Assembly: GCF_020520425.1 (NCBI RefSeq)
Contig: NC_079492.1
Location: forward strand, 53,567,042-53,631,041
DNA length: 64,000 bases
Direction: 5' to 3'
DNA from: Spinacia oleracea
Lineage: Eukaryota > Streptophyta > Magnoliopsida > Caryophyllales > Amaranthaceae
Shown here piece by piece: positions 57,962-64,000 of this stretch. The position numbers were made by a program, and so were the translations under genes. Position 1 is the stretch's first letter, and the number at the start of each line of letters is the position of its first letter. A model generated the notes under the pieces. It saw only the letters and a program-made list of their open reading frames with translations, did not search any database and had not been told where the DNA came from.

Positions 57962-60900
57962 TGTAATACCTCGTATTTTTCTATAATTATAAATATATTT
58001 TATTATATTTATAAACCATTTCGTGTATTTTTATAAATTATTTTCATTTAATGAGAATTAAATGCGCTTTTATTTTAATTAATTTAAATATTAATTATTT
58101 CGAAAACCGGATTTTATTAAATAAATTCAAGGAATTTATTTAATCGGGAATTGTTGGGTCGTATTTCAAAAACGAATTTAATAAACTTAAAGCCCGGTCG
58201 TTTTGTTTTAATTAAACCCAACAAAGCTTGCAAGGAATTTAATGAATTGAGCCCGTTAATAAGCCCAACTCAAACTACCATAACCTAGCTCACATGGGAG
58301 AGAAAAACTATAAATAGACCCTCTCATTAAACCCTCACAAAAATTTCAACACTCCCTCTCTCTCCTCTCTTTCTCTCTCTTATGGCACCTCCTCCACACC
58401 CCTCTCTCGTCCGAGTTTCTTGCAGCCCAAGGCACGAGTTGTACCTTGCGTGTGTGCCCAGCCCCGTGTGCCCAAGCCTCGCTGCCCCTCTCTTCGTGCC
58501 TCGCGCCCCCGCAACGCAGCACCATTGCTGCTGCTGTGTCGCGTGTGCCGCGTCCCGCCCCGCAGTCCCGGTGTCCCGCGCGTTGAGCCTCGTGCTCGTG
58601 TGTCGAGTTCCCCGCGTGCCCTTGTGGTGCGTTGCGCTACTGCTGTTGCTTTGTTGTTGTCGTGTGTGTTGGTCGGCACACACACACACGATTAATTAAT
58701 TGTTGTGTGTGTGTGTGTGTGTTGATCAATGGTTTAATAAAATTATGTTTTCAAAAATATTAATTTTCAGTCTTTTAAATTGATTTAATTATTGTGATTA
58801 AATTTAATTATTGGATTGTTTAGATTAATTAAAACGGTTATGAACACCGTATTGGGTTAGTAGTATGTTTTAATTAAAGAAATTGATTTTGATGATTGAG
58901 TTTATAATTTTCAGCTTTAATAAGTTTATAAAGTGTTGATTTTTGAAGTCAAAACATGTTTTCGGATTAAACCATTGTTAGGGTTTTGGTTTCAAATTGA
59001 TTGAGCGATTGATTCACATAATTTAATGACAATTTAAATTATAAGAATCAACTTAAATTTTTAGAATGTTTAAAGCTTTAAAAAGTTGGTTTTTAAGGGT
59101 TTTAAAGCGAAAAAGTCAATGTTTTTATGTTAGGACTTGAGTTGACTATTTGAGACTATTAAATTACCAATTAATGAATGATTTCTAATTAAACTAAGGG
59201 TTTTAGTTTCTTAAATAGTTGCTGGAAATTTAGTAAACATGGATAATAATTTAGTTCTCTTGTTTTGTTTATAGGAGTTGATTTCTAGTGAGTCGTGATT
59301 CGCACAGTGGCCCCCGTACTTAGGTATTCCAGGTACGTACAAGACTAGGGTGACCACCCATCCCTTGAGGACTTTGTGAAGTGTATTGAATGCGAATCAT
59401 GTGAACTTACACGTTGTTATGAATTCATGTTGATGATTGGGAATGATTATGTTATTGTGAATTCATGTTTAATGTTGAGAACAAGCATATTGTTATTATT
59501 GTTGAATCTATGTGAACGAGCATGTTATGAATTGAATTATGCTTTATAGATTCTGTTGAACTATCATGTTATGGACTTTTATAATCGTTGAATTATGTCA
59601 AGCATGTTGTTCAAGTTAGTTTGCATGTATGAGTAGTGCGCATGCAAGTTGTTATTATTATTATGCTATAGTACAGGATGTCTAGCATAATTATTGAGCC
59701 AATCGAATGTTGCCAGTGAGCAACATATATTCTACCAAGGGGTAGAATATGTTGAAGAGTCTATGTGAATTGAATTAAGGACAATTCGTGCTAAGGGCAC
59801 ACCCCGCTTGTTAATAGGCAATGTCGGGTTATCTCAAACAGTGTTTTTGAGAAGGAACAATGGGAGTAATATCACTTGAGTCTATGTTTGATCACAAGTC
59901 TTAAAGAAGTAAAATATTGAAGAGTCATTGTTGAATTGTTGAATTGTTTAATTGTTTGTATATTGTGTCTTGAGTCGCCTTGAACATAACATATTAATTA
60001 ACGTAAAGTGTAACCCAAAAGAGCTTCAAAACTCTTGGAACGTATATACCTTGAGTATGAACAATGGGGGGAGACTTGCCGGAAAACTTGTACTCCTCGA
60101 ATGATACAAGACGTTGTTTCATTCTTTCTTTTTAGGCCGTTGTGCATTGGAATTCCGTTGGTAGGATCCGACTGTCGGTAGGAGTCCGACTTATTATTAT
60201 GTGGTGCATGGTGGGCTCCCATCACCCTTTTCTTTCCTTTTGAGGATACTTTACTTTACCCGTTCGAAGCTACTTTTTATTAAACTGTGAGTCAAGAGTC
60301 GTGTCATGTGTCGAGTCTTGTCTCCATGTTTAATTGTTTATTATATGGCTTTTGTGATTGATTATTTAAACTATCGAGTGAAGCATGTTAGGATAGAATG
60401 TTATTCTAGCTTGTTCGTACTCAGCTTTCGCTGACTTCGTGCTTCATGTCTTCTGGTCATGGCCTTTGCCTTAATGACCCTATTGTTAGGTTATGATACA
60501 TATGACAAAACATAAATCATGCGAAAAACCTTAATGCCAGGAAACATATTATTTACACATAATCATTTAGCATGATTTAGATGCATACACTTTGTAGCGT
60601 GCCTTCCCTAGCTGCGCCCGAACCGAACAAGAACAAGTGTTTAGGACTCCAAGTGTCGTCCCTCCGTAGATAGTCCACAGCACGTCCGAATCCGCCTTAA
60701 GCTTGACCAACTAGAATCGCCCTTAAGGTTCTTAGGAATTTTCGGCTAAAATGGTTGCAAGTGTTTGGCTGATTTTTGCTTCAAAATCTTACCTTTGAAT
60801 ACTTCAATGTTCTGTATAAATTTGTGACCCTAGGCACCTATTTATAGAGTTATGGAAAAGGACTTATAATCCTATTAGAATACTAATTTAGTTTAATTAG

Positions 60901-62225
60901 AATCCTGCTAGGACTCTATTAAATAAACTTTATCTATTAGGATTAGGATTTAATCATATGACGAATCCGGATAGCTTTAGGATTCGTGTAACACGCACAC
61001 GAGCAGTGCACAAGCATCGCACGCCCGCGCGCAAGCCTTGCGGCCCACGCCGAGCGCACATCGCTGAGGCCCACTGCCCGATGCCTGCCTGATCCGTGCG
61101 CGCGCCCAAGCCTTGGCTGGGCCTGGTCGAGGCTTGGCGTGTGGTTTGTTGCGCTTGGCTTGCTGGGCGACAGCCTGACTTCGTGCTGGGTCTTCGTCTA
61201 GCAAGCCTCGTCTGATTCTAATTCGTACGATACGCTTCTGATTAAATTCCCGATTCCGGAATTCATTTCCAATACGAACAATATTTAATATTTCCGATTC
61301 CGGAATTAATTTCCGTTTCGAACAAATATTTAATATTTCCGTTTCCGGAATTATTTTCCGATTTCGATAATATTTCCGATTCTGACAATATTTCCGTTTC
61401 CGGAAATATTTCCGATTCCGGCAATATTTCCATTTCCGATAATATTTTCCGATACGTACCATGTTTCCGTTTCCGGCAACATCTACGACTTAGATAATAT
61501 TTATATTTCCGATACGATCCATATTTCCTTTTCCGGCAATATCATCGTTTCCGGAGTATTCATTTCTTGCTTTTTACGATCTCAGCTCCCACTGAAACCA
61601 AGATCGTCGATTCCGAATATCCATAGATGGGTATTTAATGCCATTAAATACTTGATCCGTTTACGTACTATTTGTGTGACCCTACGGGTTCAGTCAAGAG
61701 TAAGCTGTGGATTAATATCATTAATTCCTCTTGAACTGAAGCGGCCTCTAGCTAGGCATTCAGCTCACTTGATCTCACTGAATTATTAACTTGTTAATTA
61801 ATACTGAACCGCATTTATCACACTTAACATTAAATGCATACTTGGACCAAGGGCATTATTTCCTTCACCTATGATGATCCATCAATTGCATTTGCGTTGT
61901 TGGGGAGTAGATTTTCAATAAAGCAGGTTCGTTGAGATAACTTGCGGGAGAAGTTATCATGGGATTCGAGTTGAGAGTTTTATTCTTCCGTAATTTATAA
62001 ACTCTTTATTTTATTTTAAAGTCATGACTACTATTTTCAGTTAATGGATTTCAAATGGTTTATTTTGGATTGGGTCTCAACGGTTCCAACTTGTTTTAAT
62101 AACCATTAACTATTTATTTAATGTGTTTGAAAGTTAGTTAATTCCGCTGCGTAATTCTGGTAAATAGCCTTAGCCGTTATCACGGTGGCGGTAATATCTT
62201 GGTAATTCCTGTGTTTTAAACCAAG
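57962..62225 (+). repeat. Ty3/Gypsy-type LTR, interrupted by a Copia solo LTR, 3' end missing
   Basis: It begins TGTAATACCTCGTATTTTTC, close to the start of the LTR at 630. A TATA box CTATAAATA lies at 58308-58316 and a CT-rich leader follows. A CA/TG microsatellite lies at about 58676-58721. The sequence resumes after the Copia LTR (61873) and keeps the TTAATTCCGCTGCGTAATTC block that also occurs near the end of the 630-2697 LTR, then loses similarity near 62225. About 2.9 kb without the insertion. No internal element sequence is seen, so it is a solo or truncated LTR. Confidence 0.7.
60484..61867 (-). repeat. Solo Copia LTR (1384 bp)
   Basis: On the - strand it runs TGAAGGAAATAATGCCC to AACCTAACA. 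It is flanked by the perfect 5-bp repeats CCTAT (60479-60483 and 61868-61872) with no internal sequence, the usual result of recombination between two LTRs. It is closer in length to the 1395-bp subfamily but shows more changes than the paired LTRs. Confidence 0.92.
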
Positions 62226-62229
62226 ACGC

Positions 62230-63450
62230 TCTTAGGTTAATCCAGGCCCAAGAACTGAAGGAGACCACTGAAATTGGAGATCTTTTGTATTAGGGTAACT
62301 CAAGAAAGGGGAAGTTTTCAATTCTCTCAACGGCTCAATTAATTCGCAAAGACAAAAGCGATTTTGAAGATGAAGCTTGGAACCTGATTTGTTCAGCTCC
62401 TGTGCAACATAGGACCCGTGCCTTTTTATGGTTGACATATCATGATCGCATCTCAGGCAATGCCAACAGATACAAACGCAAACTCACGGATGACCCAAAA
62501 ATGCTACGTTTGTGGCAAGTTGGAGGAGTCAACGTTACATATTGTGCTTGATTGTGTAGCAGCCAGGTGCATATAGAAGAAGCTTGGGGGTCCTTCTACT
62601 AAGGTGAGTTTCTTTCAAGGCGACCTTAAGCATTCGATGACGAATAACCTTGAATATACAAATGCTATAAATGAAGTAATATGGCTAACTTACTTTTGCA
62701 TTGCTATATGTGGTAGATTTGGAGATCGCGCAACTACTTTGTGTTTGATCGAAGTCATGAAGTTCCAATTGACACATGGGCTTTCCTACAAGTTCGTTTC
62801 GATGAGACAAGAAATCGTTATATGGGGGTAATAAGCCTTCAAATTCAAAGGATGTGTTTGTTAACTGGAAAGCTCCACCTGCAGGGTGTATGTACTGAAT
62901 TCAGACGGTGCTGCTAAGGGTGCCCCAGGTGTAGTAGGTGGAGGGGTTGCGATCCGCGACAACCAAGGAACCCTTGTCTCATCTATGTCAATTAACCTTG
63001 CCAGCTGATGTGCCTACCGTGCAAAAGTAATGGCCCTTGTCCATGGCCTTGAGCTTGCCCGGGAACTTCAAATTTCCAAGCTCTTAATCCAACTTGATAG
63101 GCTATCTTGCGTGCAATCACTGAGGAACGAGTCTACTTACAGAGGTGAATGTGTCCACTTATTAAATCATTGTCGGTCCATGCTTAGTGATGCTAGTTGG
63201 AAAGTAAGGGTGTAACATATCTACTGGGGAAGGAAACCGTGCGGCGGATTGGCTAGCTAACCAAGGAGTGACTCAACCTCAACGGATCATGGTCCTAAAG
63301 GATATTCCCATAACCTTCACTAGAAATTTAGACGAGGACATTAGAGGGGTGGCCTTTCCACGCGGCCTTATTCCACATTAGGTTCTTTTAATTTGTTTGT
63401 AATTTTCTTTCTTTTGGAATTCTTTCCTCTTATGCATAAAAAAAAAACAA
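62230..63450 (+). pseudogene. 5'-truncated LINE: ORF2 end with zinc-binding and RNase H domains
   Basis: Frames in order: EAWNLICSAPVQHRTRAFLW (the conserved lead-in to the RT zinc-binding domain), then after a one-base shift near 62500 CYVCGKLEESTLHIVLDC (the Cys/His cluster), then an RNase H-like domain from about 62894 (LNSDGAAKGAPGVVGGGVAI, KVMALVHGLELARELQISKL). After another shift near 63215 it ends GNRAADWLANQGV through a stop at 63381. In-frame stops include TAG at about 62571 and TGA at about 63006. A short A-run at about 63439-63448 ends it. Plant L1-type LINEs with a C-terminal RNase H fit best. The 5' border is approximate and I see no clear duplication. Confidence 0.75.
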
Positions 63451-64000
63451 TTTTACGCCTATAAGACCCACCCGCCTTCCTCAAATAGCCAACCCTACAA
63501 ATTTGTACCTTTTAAACTTTTGACATTCAAGTCACAAGGTGAGTTTCCTACCAAGCCACCGAGTGATACACTTTATTTTTACTACTCTGTATATTTTGAG
63601 GTGGTTTGGTTGATTGTATGAAGTAGATCTTTCTAGGAAGAAGTTTTCTCCATGTATAAGCATTTCCTAGGAAGCTAGTGGGTGATGTTGTTTGGTTAAA
63701 TGTAGGAAGTAAATTCCCATGAGAAGGTCCACTTACTTAGGGAAACTTTAGATAAACAACTTCCTCCATTTTGTAGGAAGTGTGATTTCCCATGTTTTTG
63801 TTAACAAAACAATACTAAAATTTCCCACATCCTAGGAAGTCCAAAGTTTTTCACGTCAACAAAACATCACCTTTGTAAGCTAGGTTGCACGGATACGAGG
63901 ATCAGACAAAACGGGAATCAAATGTTAGTATCATAGGGTGAATGGGTGATAAGCCCGGAAACGAGTTTCGCCGTGTTCGAGTATCGTGTGTCCAACACGT
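63451..64000. other. Right edge, no gene seen
   Basis: The stretch from about 63600 to 63870 has GGTGGTTTGGTTGATTG at one side and CAACAAAACATCACC at the other, with CCTAGGAAG-like repeats between. It may be a small MITE but I could not fix its ends. The last 110 bp (TTGCACGGATACGAGGATCA and after) look like a dispersed plant repeat. Confidence 0.3.

Noticed and set aside
58382-58699. Cys-rich open frame in the Gypsy LTR (MAPPPHPSLVRVSCSPRHEL)
   Set aside because: It lies directly behind the LTR TATA box in a CT- and GC-rich leader, with overlapping frames on both strands; no family features.
63598-63872. Possible PIF/Harbinger-like MITE at the right edge
   Set aside because: The end similarity is weak and no duplication could be fixed.

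Overview
This is nuclear plant DNA: introns with GT/AG borders, a plant initiator tRNA-Met gene, FAR1-type Mutator transposase, Ty1/Copia, Ty3/Gypsy, LINE and SINE remains, and an AT-rich background. A core eudicot is likely. Caryophyllales (spinach/beet/quinoa relatives) is my guess from the look of the repeats, and is not proven. Almost everything here is mobile DNA. The only host genes I can support are the tRNA and a four-exon gene for a small coiled-coil protein at 41.6-43.3 kb.

Left edge (1-2697): the 3' end of a Ty3/Gypsy chromodomain element and its 2.07-kb 3' LTR. Then 0.85 kb of flank with a possible SINE-like piece and a possible Stowaway end.

3552-39473: the main discovery, one very large Mutator-like DNA transposon (MULE). 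It is 35.9 kb now and about 17.2 kb without later insertions. It has imperfect 47-bp terminal inverted repeats that begin GAGG and a perfect 10-bp target-site duplication (GACTTCAAAC). It carries three genes: a 13-exon Ulp1-protease-like gene on the + strand (4567-8382), a paralogous 12-exon gene converging on it from the - strand (13269-9307), and a FAR1/FRS-type MULE transposase on the - strand (37984-35414, with its last exon at about 16.4-16.6 kb). All three carry breaks. Non-coding parts are full of a TTTGGTAC-like motif.

16634-35368: a Ty1/Copia complex that landed in the last intron of that transposase, with a perfect 5-bp duplication ATATG. It consists of one (+) element whose leader is interrupted by a second, inverted, nearly complete copy of the same family. 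A snap-back hairpin lies at one junction and patchwork filler DNA at the other. A 353-bp Mutator-type MITE (14866-15218) and an old LTR scrap (15403-15760) also sit inside the MULE.

39484-45100: MULE flank, a SINE with a 15-bp duplication, the small coiled-coil gene, the initiator tRNA-Met gene, a 275-bp tandem duplication and a minus-strand LTR piece.

45543-64000: a transposon-derived gene resembling the 'putative gypsy-type transposon' family. It is split at a splice donor by a 10.3-kb Copia element with matching LTRs but a decayed interior (46895-57238), and then cut in its last visible exon by a Ty3/Gypsy LTR (from 57962). That LTR is itself interrupted by a solo Copia LTR (60484-61867) and is followed by a 5'-truncated LINE (about 62230-63450).

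The Copia family is primed by initiator tRNA-Met, whose gene lies in the same window. The order of nesting gives a relative timeline: MULE first, then the MITE and old LTR scrap, then the Copia insertions.
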